From Bacteroidota bacterium (GTDB taxonomy: Bacteria; Bacteroidota; Bacteroidia; B-17B0; Aurantibacillaceae), in contig JAJONO010000035.1 of the NCBI GenBank assembly GCA_021323535.1, forward strand, positions 23,000 to 86,999: a stretch of 64,000 bases of DNA, in the 5' to 3' direction. Positions 51,450-60,847 of the stretch are shown here, piece after piece. Both the position numbers and the translations under genes were made by a program. The notes under the pieces were generated by a model. That model was not told the origin of the DNA and made no database searches. It worked only from the letters and a program-made list of their open reading frames with translations. Positions within the stretch are counted from its first letter, which is position 1. Every line of letters begins with the position of its first letter.

Positions 51450-52997
51450 TTGAAACATATCTACATTATATTCTTTTTGTTGTTCTTTTCTGTTTTTGCG
51501 TATTCGCAAACCAGAGGAGCCTCCGCTGTTAAAAAGGACAGGAAACAGGCCGACGAAGCTTATGATAAGTCGGACTTTGCTAAATCTTATGGCATTTATA
51601 TGAAACTGGCGAAGCAGGATACTGCGAATATGGAGCTATGGTTCAGGGTTGGGTCTTCTTTATTCAACATGAATAAAATGGACACATCCAGTATTAAGTA
51701 TTTCGAAAAATCAAAAGCTAAAATCCCGGAATCGCATTTTTATCTCGGCAAATATTACCAGCTCACCGGACACAGTAAACATGCGCTCGAAGAGTTTTAC
51801 CAATTTAAATCAGTGAACACGGAAGAAACGATCGAAAATACCGAAGTGAACCACTGGATAAAAGTTTCTGAATCTGCTATTGTAGAAGAAGCAAAAAAAG
51901 GAAATTACATCATTAAAAATTTAGGGGCAGGAGTGAACAGCAGTTACCCTGAGTATGTCCCTTTGATCTGGAGCGTAAACGGAAGCCTGATTTTTACCTC
52001 GAGAAGATCAGATAGCAAAGGTGGATTAAAAGATCCTTATGGAAGATTTTATGAAGACATTTACATGGCGCAGAAAGGTGTTAGCGGTTGGAACAAGCCA
52101 CAATCCTTAAGCGACGATCTTAACACTACCAATCATGACGCCTGCGTGGCGCTCTCGCCTTCGGGATCCGAATTAATTATTTACCGCACCGATGAAAAAC
52201 AAACCGGTGGCGATTTTTATCTTACGACTTATGATGGAAACAAGTGGGGCGCACCTGTGAAAATGGGCCCGGAAATCAATTCGGAATACCTTGAAGCCAG
52301 CGCTTGTTTTTCGAATGACGGAAATGAAATTGTTTTTTCAAGTAACAGACCCGGAGGTTTAGGAGGAAAAGATCTTTACCGCATTCGTAAATTCATGAAC
52401 GGGAAATACAGTCTGCCTTATAATTTAGGACCTAATGTAAATACAGCAGAAGACGATGACGCGCCGTTTATTGATAAGGACAATATTCTTTATTTCAGTT
52501 CGAAAGGACATAATTCCATTGGGGAGTACGATATCTTTAAAGCTGATTTTAATGAAAGTACATTAAACTGGGGTCAGGCTCAAAATCTTGGTATTCCTAT
52601 TAACTCTACTAACGACGATATTTATTTTACGAAGCTCGACGATTCGCAAACAGCCATGTTTACTTCAAGAAGAGAGGGAGGTATGGGCGATGCAGATATT
52701 TACGAAATAAACTTCAGCGAATCCACCCAGTTAATTGCTTATTGCAAATTCAACACTCAGATTGACAAAAACGAATTGAAAGATCTTCAGTTATCTATTT
52801 ATGATATGGAAAGCGGAAGATTGGAGGGTAAATACAAAGCCAATAAAAACTATCTGTCAATGGTGGTTGTAACCCAGAAGGACAAAATGTACAAGGTAAT
52901 TATAGAAGGAGCCAATATTGAACCCATTGTTAAAAACATGGTCTTCACAGATAAGGATAAAGAGCTTAACTTTGAACTTTTAAGGCGAATCAAATAA
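51450..52997 (+). CDS. PorE-like TPR/PD40 protein lacking the OmpA domain
   Basis: A 515-residue protein starting with TTG at 51450, 4 nt after the adhesin stop; no ATG precedes the clean signal peptide (KHIYIIFFLLFFSVFAYSQ). Residues 30-150 are TPR-like (ADEAYDKSDFAKSYGIYMKLAKQD). Residues 165-420 are PD40/WD40-like repeats (IVFSSNRPGGLGGKDLY, AMFTSRREGGMGDADIYEI), and 430-515 a small beta domain (CRD-like). PorE and related partners of PorP end in an OmpA domain that grips peptidoglycan; here it is absent. It probably works with the overlapping PorP gene and the adhesins. Confidence 0.88.
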   Translation: MKHIYIIFFLLFFSVFAYSQTRGASAVKKDRKQADEAYDKSDFAKSYGIYMKLAKQDTANMELWFRVGSSLFNMNKMDTSSIKYFEKSKAKIPESHFYLGKYYQLTGHSKHALEEFYQFKSVNTEETIENTEVNHWIKVSESAIVEEAKKGNYIIKNLGAGVNSSYPEYVPLIWSVNGSLIFTSRRSDSKGGLKDPYGRFYEDIYMAQKGVSGWNKPQSLSDDLNTTNHDACVALSPSGSELIIYRTDEKQTGGDFYLTTYDGNKWGAPVKMGPEINSEYLEASACFSNDGNEIVFSSNRPGGLGGKDLYRIRKFMNGKYSLPYNLGPNVNTAEDDDAPFIDKDNILYFSSKGHNSIGEYDIFKADFNESTLNWGQAQNLGIPINSTNDDIYFTKLDDSQTAMFTSRREGGMGDADIYEINFSESTQLIAYCKFNTQIDKNELKDLQLSIYDMESGRLEGKYKANKNYLSMVVVTQKDKMYKVIIEGANIEPIVKNMVFTDKDKELNFELLRRIK

Positions 52998-54019
52998 TGC
53001 GGGCATTAAAAATACATATCATCGTTTTTGTAAGCATTTTCATTTTTGCAGATGCAAAAGCGCAGCATTATCAGTTTTCGCAGTTCTATGCTGCTCAAAC
53101 ATATCTTAATCCTGCCTTTACAGGAGCCAATATGTGTCCGCGATTGGGTGTAAACTACCGTAATCAATGGTCAGCCATTCCGGGGCAGTTTGTTACTTAC
53201 CAGGTTTCTTATGATCAGTTTGTAAAGCCACTTAATAGCGGGCTCGGACTTTTATTTTTCAGTGATAATGCCGGGTCATCGAATTTAAAAACCACGCAGT
53301 TCAGTGGATTATATTCGTATCAGTTACAGATCAATAAAGAGTATGCGGCGAGAGCGGGTTTCTCAGCTGGCGGGGTTCAACGTAGTATTGATTACAGTGC
53401 ATTAACCTTTGGTGATCAGATCGCGCGTGGAGGAGCTTCAAGTTCTATTGAGAACATTAACAGTATCAGAACAACTTATTTTGACGCGAGTTTCGGGGGA
53501 TTATTTTACTCTGCTACATGGTGGCTGGGAAGTTCTATTAATCACATTAACCGTCCTAATCAGTCTTTACTTGAGGAAAGCGCCAAACTTCCAGGCGATT
53601 TCAAAGTTCATGGAGGATACAAACTTCTTTTAGAAGGCGACGATTCTGAATCAGGAAAAAGAAATGCTGAAAAGAATTCATTGACGTTTGTAGGAAATTA
53701 TAAAAAACAATCCAGATTTAACCAGGTCGATATTGGTTTATACTATTCGAAAAACTATTTTGTAGTTGGTGCCTGGTACCGTGGTATTCCAATTGGTCAC
53801 AAACCTTATTCGTGGTATCGTAATAACGACGCGCTTGTTTTGTTATTCGGAATGTCAACTGATAAATTCAATGTGGGTTATTCATACGATATTACCGTTT
53901 CAAAACTCACGAATGTAAGTTCAGGCGGAACGCACGAAGTAAGTTTCTCTTACCAGTTCTGTCCTAGTAAAAAGAAAAAGAAAAAAAGATCTATTCTTAT
54001 TTCGTGTCCTAAATTCTAA
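52997..54019 (+). CDS. PorP/SprF family type IX secretion membrane protein
   Basis: A 340-residue outer-membrane barrel with signal peptide (ending DAKAQ). The diagnostic opening HYQFSQFYAAQTYLNPAFTGA is present, followed by LGVNYRNQWSAIPG and repeated barrel strands. PorP/SprF proteins bind type B sorting domains and help deliver or anchor their cargo; SprF serves SprB in gliding flavobacteria. Its ATG overlaps the stop of the PorE-like gene by one base (TAATG). The cluster order suggests that it is dedicated to the two giant adhesins upstream. It ends in a lysine-rich tail (KKKKKKRS). Confidence 0.93.
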   Translation: MRALKIHIIVFVSIFIFADAKAQHYQFSQFYAAQTYLNPAFTGANMCPRLGVNYRNQWSAIPGQFVTYQVSYDQFVKPLNSGLGLLFFSDNAGSSNLKTTQFSGLYSYQLQINKEYAARAGFSAGGVQRSIDYSALTFGDQIARGGASSSIENINSIRTTYFDASFGGLFYSATWWLGSSINHINRPNQSLLEESAKLPGDFKVHGGYKLLLEGDDSESGKRNAEKNSLTFVGNYKKQSRFNQVDIGLYYSKNYFVVGAWYRGIPIGHKPYSWYRNNDALVLLFGMSTDKFNVGYSYDITVSKLTNVSSGGTHEVSFSYQFCPSKKKKKKRSILISCPKF

Positions 54020-54288
54020 TGGGCGAATTGGATGTTTTCATAAAACAGACTTTTTCCGTTTCCAATGAAGTATAAGTTCAATCGCTACCACAGTTTAAAA
54101 GGATGCTTGATGCGGATACAAAACAAGCCTTTATGGAAATGAATAAAAGTCTGAAAACGATCTGCGAGCAATAAAGGAACCTGGTCCGGATTTTTTATAC
54201 AAGTGTTAATGTTTGATAAGTTCTGAGCCTTTCTACAGGCCGCGCACAGGGCTTATCCGCATTATTTTTTAATCCCCGGAAAAAACCC
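54020..54288. other. Spacer with a possible gene remnant
   Basis: No credible gene. Two short overlapping frames appear: 25 codons from 54065 (MKYKFNRYHSLKG...) and 24 codons from 54103 (MLDADTKQAFMEMNKSLK...). They look like a frameshifted tail of a lost gene. The guaB promoter is at the right end. Confidence 0.35.
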
Positions 54289-54296
54289 TATCTTTA
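54289..54296 (+). promoter_or_regulatory. -7 box TATCTTTA for guaB
   Basis: One mismatch to TAnnTTTG, 32 nt before the guaB ATG. Confidence 0.45.
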
Positions 54297-54316
54297 CGCG
54301 AATTTTAAAACCTTAA

Positions 54317-55807
<1,491 letters not shown>

Positions 55808-55813
55808 ATAAAA

Positions 55814-55896
55814 TGTTTAGTTGTTAGTGTTTAGTTTTTAATAAGCATTACAACTGAATCTGAAATATTAAAAACTAAGAATTAAAAACTAACAAC
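55814..55896. repeat. AT-rich inverted repeat between guaB and def
   Basis: AGTTGTTAGTGTTTAGTTTTTAAT on the left is mirrored by ATTAAAAACTAAGAATTAAAAACTAACAACT on the right, an imperfect palindrome of about 80 bp. It could fold as a long AT-rich hairpin. It is the TAAAC/TTAGT spacer type seen elsewhere in the window. Confidence 0.6.
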
Positions 55897-55901
55897 TCAA
55901 A

Positions 55902-56507
55902 ATGGTATTGCCAATCGTTGTCTATGGAGATCCTGTACTAAGAAAAGTAGGGGAGGAGATAGATAAAAATTATCCAGGTCTCGACCAGCTTATTAAAGAC
56001 ATGTTCGATACTATGTACAATGCAAATGGTGTTGGACTCGCGGCTCCTCAAATTGGAAAAGCCATTCGTCTTTTTATTGTAGATACCGGCCCTTTTGCCG
56101 AGAGCGATGATGACGATGATGATGACGATGAATTTACTCCGGAGCAAAAGAAAGAATTAAAAGCTTTCAAAAAAATATTTATCAATGCGCGGATCCTTAA
56201 TGAAGAAGGAGAAGAGTGGTCGTTCAGCGAAGGTTGTTTAAGCATTCCTAAGATCAGGGAAAACGTGATCCGCCAGCCCGAAATTGAAATTGAATATTAC
56301 GACGAGAAATTTAAAAAGCATACCGAAAAATACGATGGTGTTATCGCACGTGTGATTCAGCACGAATACGATCACATCGAAGGAAAATTATTTACCGATA
56401 AGATCAGTCCTTTCAAAAGAAAAATGATCTCCGGGAAATTAAAGGATATTTCGGTTGGAAAAATCTCTGCCGATTATAAAACACGAGTTTACCGCCCGAA
56501 AAAATAA
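55902..56507 (+). CDS. def: Peptide deformylase with acidic insertion
   Basis: A 201-residue metalloenzyme that removes the formyl group from nascent protein N-termini. Motif 1 GVGLAAPQIG (43-52), motif 2 EGCLS with Cys112 and motif 3 HEYDHIEG with His154 and His158 are all present. Between strand FIVDTG and the next helix there is an insertion with eight consecutive Asp (69-76) encoded by GAT/GAC repeats. This lies away from the active site. The protein is slightly long for the family. It is essential in most bacteria, and the next lipoprotein gene starts 6 nt later. Confidence 0.97.
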   Translation: MVLPIVVYGDPVLRKVGEEIDKNYPGLDQLIKDMFDTMYNANGVGLAAPQIGKAIRLFIVDTGPFAESDDDDDDDDEFTPEQKKELKAFKKIFINARILNEEGEEWSFSEGCLSIPKIRENVIRQPEIEIEYYDEKFKKHTEKYDGVIARVIQHEYDHIEGKLFTDKISPFKRKMISGKLKDISVGKISADYKTRVYRPKK

Positions 56508-56513
56508 ATCAGA

Positions 56514-57161
56514 ATGAAACATTCGCCGATCATATCTTGTTTCCTGTTCCCTGGTTCTTGTCTCTTGCTTCTTGTCTCTTGCTTCTTGTCTCTCGCTTCC
56601 TGTTCCAATCATAAACCTGCCGAAGAAGTAATCACTCATGTAATGAAGGATACTGTTAAGACAGAGTTCATGAAGGCCGCCGCGCGCGACCCAAAAAATT
56701 ATATTTCGGATTGTAAAAAGTTATATGCCGAAGCCAGGAGAATAGACAGTATTCTAATCACGGATCTTGAAGAGGATACAAAACACGCGAACGATGCCAT
56801 AAAGGCATTTACCGATTATGCGTATTACTGTAAGAACGATTCCTTAGCTCCAGTGTTTTTGATCAAGACAGCCATGGTGGCAAGAAGTATTGAAAATATC
56901 CCGCAGGCGAAACTCGTACTGGATAAATGCATTGAAGATTATTCCGAATCTAAAACCAAACCAGAAGCCATGTTTCTTCTCGCGCAATTATACGATGAGC
57001 CAGGCTATCTTAACAGTGAAGTAGAAGCGCAAAAACTTTACAAGCAGATTCTTGAAGACTATCCTAAAAGTCCGCTTGTTCCTGTAGTAAAAGGCGCTCT
57101 TCAAATGATAGGCAAATCTGACAAAGAAGTAGTTAAGGAATTTAACAAGAAGAATAAATGA
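56514..57161 (+). CDS. Lipoprotein with TPR-like repeats
   Basis: A 215-residue protein with lipoprotein signal (SLASC, Cys30). The mature part is helical and resembles TPR proteins such as outer-membrane assembly lipoproteins (FLIKTAMVARSI, AKLVLDKCIEDYSESKTKPEAMFLLAQLYDE, AQKLYKQILEDYPKSPLV). The first 30 residues are encoded by a 14-nt tandem repeat (56555-56596) that would shift frame on gain or loss of one unit. It lies 6 nt after def and overlaps the next gene's start by 4 nt, so the three are probably co-transcribed. Role is likely envelope, not further known. Confidence 0.8.
   Translation: MKHSPIISCFLFPGSCLLLLVSCFLSLASCSNHKPAEEVITHVMKDTVKTEFMKAAARDPKNYISDCKKLYAEARRIDSILITDLEEDTKHANDAIKAFTDYAYYCKNDSLAPVFLIKTAMVARSIENIPQAKLVLDKCIEDYSESKTKPEAMFLLAQLYDEPGYLNSEVEAQKLYKQILEDYPKSPLVPVVKGALQMIGKSDKEVVKEFNKKNK
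56555..56596 (+). repeat. Three 14-nt tandem repeats within the lipoprotein signal peptide
   Basis: Unit TTCTTGTCTCTTGC occurs twice perfectly and once with one change (56555-56568, 56569-56582, 56583-56596). As 14 is not a multiple of three, copy-number change by one unit would break the reading frame. The three copies add up to 42 nt and leave the present frame intact. Confidence 0.9.
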
Positions 57162-57577
57162 TAAACTGGAACAAACATCTTCTCATCATCGGATTACTGG
57201 GAGCATTGGCTGTTTCACTTGGAGCTCTTGGCGCGCACTGGTTAAAAAATCAATTACCAGGGGGCTTAATTACAGTTGACCAGCTTAACGGATTCGATAC
57301 CGCGGTAAAATACCAGATGTATCATACGCTTGCTATGTTACTGGTTGTGATTTTAAAAGATAAACTTCAGAGTAAATTTTTAAGCTGGGCCTATAATTGT
57401 TTTCTTATCGGAATTATCATGTTCAGCGGTTCGCTTTATTTTCTTTGTACACGTAACTTATACAATGCTGATTTTCTTAAGTTCCTTGGTCCGGTTACAC
57501 CCCTTGGAGGATTGTTCTTTGTAGCGGGGTGGATCTTTCTGGGGATTTCTGCTATGAAAAAAGAGACTCGGAATTAA
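57158..57577 (+). CDS. DUF423 family membrane protein
   Basis: A 139-residue inner-membrane protein with about four membrane helices and the family pattern GLLGALAVSLGALGAH, AVKYQMYHTLAMLLV, GIIMFSGSLYFLC and TPLGGLFFVAGWIFL. DUF423 proteins are widespread and of unknown function. The start overlaps the stop of the lipoprotein gene (ATGA), a sign of translational coupling. Length is normal. Confidence 0.93.
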   Translation: MINWNKHLLIIGLLGALAVSLGALGAHWLKNQLPGGLITVDQLNGFDTAVKYQMYHTLAMLLVVILKDKLQSKFLSWAYNCFLIGIIMFSGSLYFLCTRNLYNADFLKFLGPVTPLGGLFFVAGWIFLGISAMKKETRN

Positions 57578-57721
57578 AACGTGAATTGCGCGTATTCACT
57601 AATCTTCTGGTTAAAACATTCGAATAATTTGCGAAATTAGCGTCAACTAGATAGGAGCTGGTATAAATATTTCCTTCTTCAAAAAAAATCCCCATATTTA
57701 CATTAACTAACAACAATAATT

Positions 57722-58081
57722 ATGAAACATCTTCTTATCATATTAATCAGTACTTTATTTTTAAGCCTTGGCGCTTGCAAAGCCAAAAAGAAAACCGAAA
57801 GCTCTGGTGATAATAACGCAGCAAAGACTGAAATTACATGCGCGGCCAAAGTATCATTCGGAAGCATGGGTTCTGGAATAGATGCTAAAAAATATGATGA
57901 GATCAAAAAGATAATTGAGGACAAAAAAGTGAAGTATACAGAGAAAACAATGGGTCGTGAGGGCGAGCGTGAAATATGCCTCCCTTTAACCGAACTGAAG
58001 GGCTCTGACAAAACAGCATTTATTGATCAGTTGAAAAAAAGTGCCTCGGCTGGGCAATTAGTCTCAGTATCAAGCAATTAA
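57722..58081 (+). CDS. Small hypothetical lipoprotein
   Basis: A 119-residue protein with lipobox (LGAC, Cys19) followed by a lysine-rich stretch. The mature part has one further Cys pair candidate (ITCAAKV and EICLPL) and two alternating helix/strand halves (KKYDEIKKIIEDKKVKYTEKT; KTAFIDQLKKSASAG). I do not recognise a family. Codon use is normal and a terminator follows at 30 bp, so it is probably a real single gene. Confidence 0.6.
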   Translation: MKHLLIILISTLFLSLGACKAKKKTESSGDNNAAKTEITCAAKVSFGSMGSGIDAKKYDEIKKIIEDKKVKYTEKTMGREGEREICLPLTELKGSDKTAFIDQLKKSASAGQLVSVSSN

Positions 58082-58110
58082 ATAACATATTTTAGCAGTC
58101 AAACTGTGGA

Positions 58111-58140
58111 AAAAACGGCCCCGTAAAGGCCGTTTTTTTT
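58111..58140 (+). terminator. Rho-independent terminator
   Basis: Stem AACGGCC/GGCCGTT with 7-nt loop and a T-run. It ends the small lipoprotein transcript just before the pckA promoter. Confidence 0.85.
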
Positions 58141-58141
58141 G

Positions 58142-58149
58142 TATCTTTG
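58142..58149 (+). promoter_or_regulatory. -7 box TATCTTTG for pckA
   Basis: Perfect TAnnTTTG match, directly after the terminator and 26 nt before the pckA ATG. Confidence 0.65.
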
Positions 58150-58175
58150 CCCCACTAATTAAATCTTACTGAATA

Positions 58176-59789
58176 ATGAATGAAATTGGATTAAGGGCTC
58201 AGGATGCCAGCGTTGCCCAACTTGGACTTTCTAATGTTGAAATGGCGTATTGGAATCTTCACCCAAGTGAACTCGTTGAAGAAACTATTGTTCGTGGCGA
58301 AGGAGTTTTAACCGATGTCGGAGCTCTTGCAATTGATACCGGTGAATTTACCGGTCGTTCTCCGAAAGACAAATTTGTTGTAGTCGATGAAAACACAAAA
58401 GACAGTGTGTGGTGGGGAGATGTAAACAACCGTTTTGAATCTGCTAACTTCGATATCCTTCACAACCGTATGCTTGCATACCTTGGAGGTAAAGAAATAT
58501 GGGTGCGTGATTCTTATGCTTGCGCCGATCCAAAATACAGGATCAATATTCGTGTAGTAACCGAATTTCCATCAAGTAACTTATTCGCAAACAACTTATT
58601 TTTACGTCCTACCGAAGCGGAGATTAAAACCTTTAAACCGGAATGGACTATCATTAACGCGCCAGGTTTCAAAGCCGATCCTAAGATCGACGGAACCCGC
58701 CAACATAACTTCGCTATCATCAACTTCACCAAAAAAATGATTCTTATTGGTGGTACTGGTTATACAGGCGAAATTAAAAAAGGAATTTTCGCGGTATTAA
58801 ATTATATCCTTCCACACGAAAAAGGAGTTCTTCCAATGCACTGCTCTGCCAACATTGGTAAAGACGGCGATACTGCGATCTTCTTCGGATTATCAGGAAC
58901 AGGAAAAACAACTTTAAGCGCTGATCCAAACCGTAAACTTATTGGCGACGATGAGCACGGATGGTCAGATACCGGTGTGTTTAATTTCGAAGGCGGATGC
59001 TACGCTAAATGCGTTGACCTTTCAGCAGAAAAAGAACCGCAGATCTTCAGCGCCATTAAATTTGGTTCATTATTAGAAAACATTAATTTCTACGATGGAA
59101 CAACAACTGTTGATTATACCAACATCACTAAAACAGAGAATACCCGTGTAAGTTATCCTTCTCATTATATCGACAATGCAGTAACCCCTGCTGTTGGCGA
59201 TGTTCCAAAAAATATTTTCTTCTTAACATGCGACGCGTTCGGTGTATTACCTCCGATCTCTAAATTAACGCCTGCACAAGCTATGTACCACTTCATCAGC
59301 GGTTACACAGCAAAAGTGGCGGGAACAGAAGTAGGTATTACTGAACCAACCTTAACGTTCTCTGCTTGTTTCGGAAAAGTGTTCTTACCGTTGCATCCAA
59401 CAAAATACGCCGAACTTCTTGGTGAAAAACTAAAGAAAGGAAACGTAAATGTATGGTTGCTTAACACCGGATGGGTGGGAGGAAAATACGGAGTAGGAAG
59501 CCGTATCAAATTATCTTACACACGCTCTTTGATCACAGCTGCTTTAAATGGCGAGCTTGACAAAGTAGAATACGGAACAACACCGTTCTTTAAACTGAAT
59601 TTCCCTAAGAGCTGTCCTAATGTACCTTCAGAGATCCTCGAACCAAAAAATGCATGGAAAGATAAGGATGCGTTCTCGCAGACTGCACAGAGCCTTGCTA
59701 ATTCGTTCGTAAAGAACTTTGAACAGTATGCTTCAGCTGCCAATGCCGAAATATTAGCTGCCGCCCCACGGGTTGAGGTTACAGCGTAA
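58176..59789 (+). CDS. pckA: Phosphoenolpyruvate carboxykinase (ATP)
   Basis: A 537-residue cytoplasmic enzyme that converts oxaloacetate and ATP to PEP, CO2 and ADP in gluconeogenesis. The P-loop GLSGTGKTT is at residues 238-246. The metal/oxaloacetate region (MHCSANIG, residues 221-228) and IGDDEHGWSDTGVFNFEGGC (256-275) are intact. The N-terminal substrate site TGEFTGRSPKDKF (56-68) is present. Length matches the ATP-dependent family. It is monocistronic, bounded by terminators on both sides. Confidence 0.98.
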   Translation: MNEIGLRAQDASVAQLGLSNVEMAYWNLHPSELVEETIVRGEGVLTDVGALAIDTGEFTGRSPKDKFVVVDENTKDSVWWGDVNNRFESANFDILHNRMLAYLGGKEIWVRDSYACADPKYRINIRVVTEFPSSNLFANNLFLRPTEAEIKTFKPEWTIINAPGFKADPKIDGTRQHNFAIINFTKKMILIGGTGYTGEIKKGIFAVLNYILPHEKGVLPMHCSANIGKDGDTAIFFGLSGTGKTTLSADPNRKLIGDDEHGWSDTGVFNFEGGCYAKCVDLSAEKEPQIFSAIKFGSLLENINFYDGTTTVDYTNITKTENTRVSYPSHYIDNAVTPAVGDVPKNIFFLTCDAFGVLPPISKLTPAQAMYHFISGYTAKVAGTEVGITEPTLTFSACFGKVFLPLHPTKYAELLGEKLKKGNVNVWLLNTGWVGGKYGVGSRIKLSYTRSLITAALNGELDKVEYGTTPFFKLNFPKSCPNVPSEILEPKNAWKDKDAFSQTAQSLANSFVKNFEQYASAANAEILAAAPRVEVTA

Positions 59790-59810
59790 TTGTTTTTGAT
59801 TTGCTACAGG

Positions 59811-59843
59811 AACCTCCGGAGAGAAATCTTCGGAGGTTTTTTG
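59811..59843 (+). terminator. Terminator of pckA
   Basis: Stem AACCTCCG/CGGAGGTT, loop about 14 nt, then T-run, 22 nt after the pckA stop. Confidence 0.85.
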
Positions 59844-59852
59844 TTGCAGGCG

Positions 59853-59888
59853 CACAAAGTGTCACGAAGGGCTTTGTGTCACTTTGTG
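59853..59888. repeat. CACAAAGTG/CACTTTGTG inverted repeat
   Basis: Two 17-bp arms (59853-59869, 59872-59888) match with two differences (CACAAAGTG...CACTTTGTG). It is the type of dispersed palindrome seen in many intergenic regions of Bacteroidota. The right arm contains the TTG of the following promoter. Confidence 0.65.
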
Positions 59889-59914
59889 GTTAACTACGGA
59901 ATAGTTTATCTTTG
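59884..59914 (+). promoter_or_regulatory. Complete Bacteroidota promoter TTG-N20-TATCTTTG
   Basis: TTG at 59884-59886 and a perfect -7 box at 59907-59914 with 20 nt between, within the expected range. Transcription should start near 59920, so the ATG at 59921 would have almost no leader. Confidence 0.65.
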
Positions 59915-59920
59915 ATTAAC

Positions 59921-60376
59921 ATGTCCAATGAAGAAATAACCGCTGATGATATTGTCGTTAAATTATACGATAAAGGACATCATGAAGGAACGGATAGTTT
60001 ATCAATGTTACAAAGACATGTCTGGTTTTATGTAGACTATACAATTTACGTTGATAATGGAGGTGCGGGTGGATTTATTTACAATCATTCTCCGACTATT
60101 GGTGGTGAAAATTTCTACGCACAGTATTATGGCACGTGGACACATTTTGGATTTGAAAGAATATGCATCATGGCAGAAAAGTACAACGTTTTATTTCATG
60201 AAGTCTTGAAACTATATTTAAAAGACGGCGAAAGCAATTTTGAGATGCATGCGGAAAAACTTGGATTGAGAAAATTGCAGGAGGAGTTTGAGAACATTGT
60301 AAAAGAATCGAGAGATGACAATAAAGTATGGAACTGGATCGAAGAAAATAAAAAGGTTTTAATGGAAGAAATATAA
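59921..60376 (+). CDS. DMP19/DUF4375-like protein
   Basis: About 151 residues from the ATG at 59921; the TTG at 59912 lies within the -7 box and is rejected. The pattern RHVWFYVDYTIYVDNGGAGGFIYNHSP followed by helices (HFGFERICIMAEKYN) resembles the DUF4375 (DMP19) family of small cytoplasmic proteins often found as immunity-like or orphan genes. Function is unknown. The C-terminal helix is highly charged. Nothing nearby suggests a toxin partner. The family call is tentative. Confidence 0.5.
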   Translation: MSNEEITADDIVVKLYDKGHHEGTDSLSMLQRHVWFYVDYTIYVDNGGAGGFIYNHSPTIGGENFYAQYYGTWTHFGFERICIMAEKYNVLFHEVLKLYLKDGESNFEMHAEKLGLRKLQEEFENIVKESRDDNKVWNWIEENKKVLMEEI

Positions 60377-60384
60377 AGGTTTAA

Positions 60385-60428
60385 AACAGGAACCCGGAAA
60401 CAAAAATCTGTTGCTAGAAACAGGAACC
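60385..60428. repeat. Spacer element, reversed CCTGTTTC/GGTTCC type
   Basis: ACAGGAACCCGGAAACAAAA and GAAACAGGAACC lie 20-30 bp apart and are the reverse complement of the TTTCCTGGTTC word family at 776-804 and 56535-56608. The element overlaps the start of the TPR frame at 60411. Confidence 0.4.
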
Positions 60429-60689
60429 TACTTTCTTGCGCAATACTATGGGTTGGAACCTAAATTCAAAAACGATGCACTGAAAAGTCTGGATACAGCC
60501 ATTACTTACATGACAAGAGCCATTGACCTTTCACCAAAAGATCCAATGTATGCTTTTAAATTATCGGTGTGTTACTGGAACAAAGGCGACTGTGATAAGG
60601 CAAAGAAATATTATGATATATGCACCGCTCTTTCAGGTGGCATTTACAACAAGGAATATGAGATGGATCTGAAAACAAAATGCAAGTAA
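60411..60689 (+). CDS. Small TPR-like protein, possibly 5' truncated
   Basis: A 92-residue TPR-like polypeptide (AITYMTRAIDLSPKDPMYAFKLSVCYWNKGDCDKAKKYY). The only start is TTG at 60411, which lies inside a spacer repeat, and no signal peptide or first helix precedes it. It therefore looks like the tail of a longer TPR gene cut by insertion or deletion. A short second gene overlaps its end. It could still be a functional small scaffold protein. Confidence 0.45.
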   Translation: MLETGTYFLAQYYGLEPKFKNDALKSLDTAITYMTRAIDLSPKDPMYAFKLSVCYWNKGDCDKAKKYYDICTALSGGIYNKEYEMDLKTKCK

Positions 60690-60808
60690 CAACTTTCTTG
60701 CAGGAGATTTATCCTGATAATTATTCCGGTAACGATAAGCCCTCGATTTTATCTCCCGGTATGAATTGTGGCTGGATAGAAGTTATGCTGAGACAGTACA
60801 ATGATTAA
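60680..60808 (+). CDS. Short hypothetical ORF (42 residues)
   Basis: A 42-codon frame from the ATG at 60680, overlapping the preceding TPR stop by 10 nt in another frame. It starts MQVTTFLQEIYPDNYSG and continues to SPGMNCGWIEVMLRQYND. Its aromatic and acidic pattern looks protein-like rather than random, and the overlap suggests coupling or a frameshifted gene tail. No family is recognised. Confidence 0.35.
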   Translation: MQVTTFLQEIYPDNYSGNDKPSILSPGMNCGWIEVMLRQYND

Positions 60809-60847
60809 TATGCAATAATAAAAACATTCAAACGTTGAAGCATTAGA

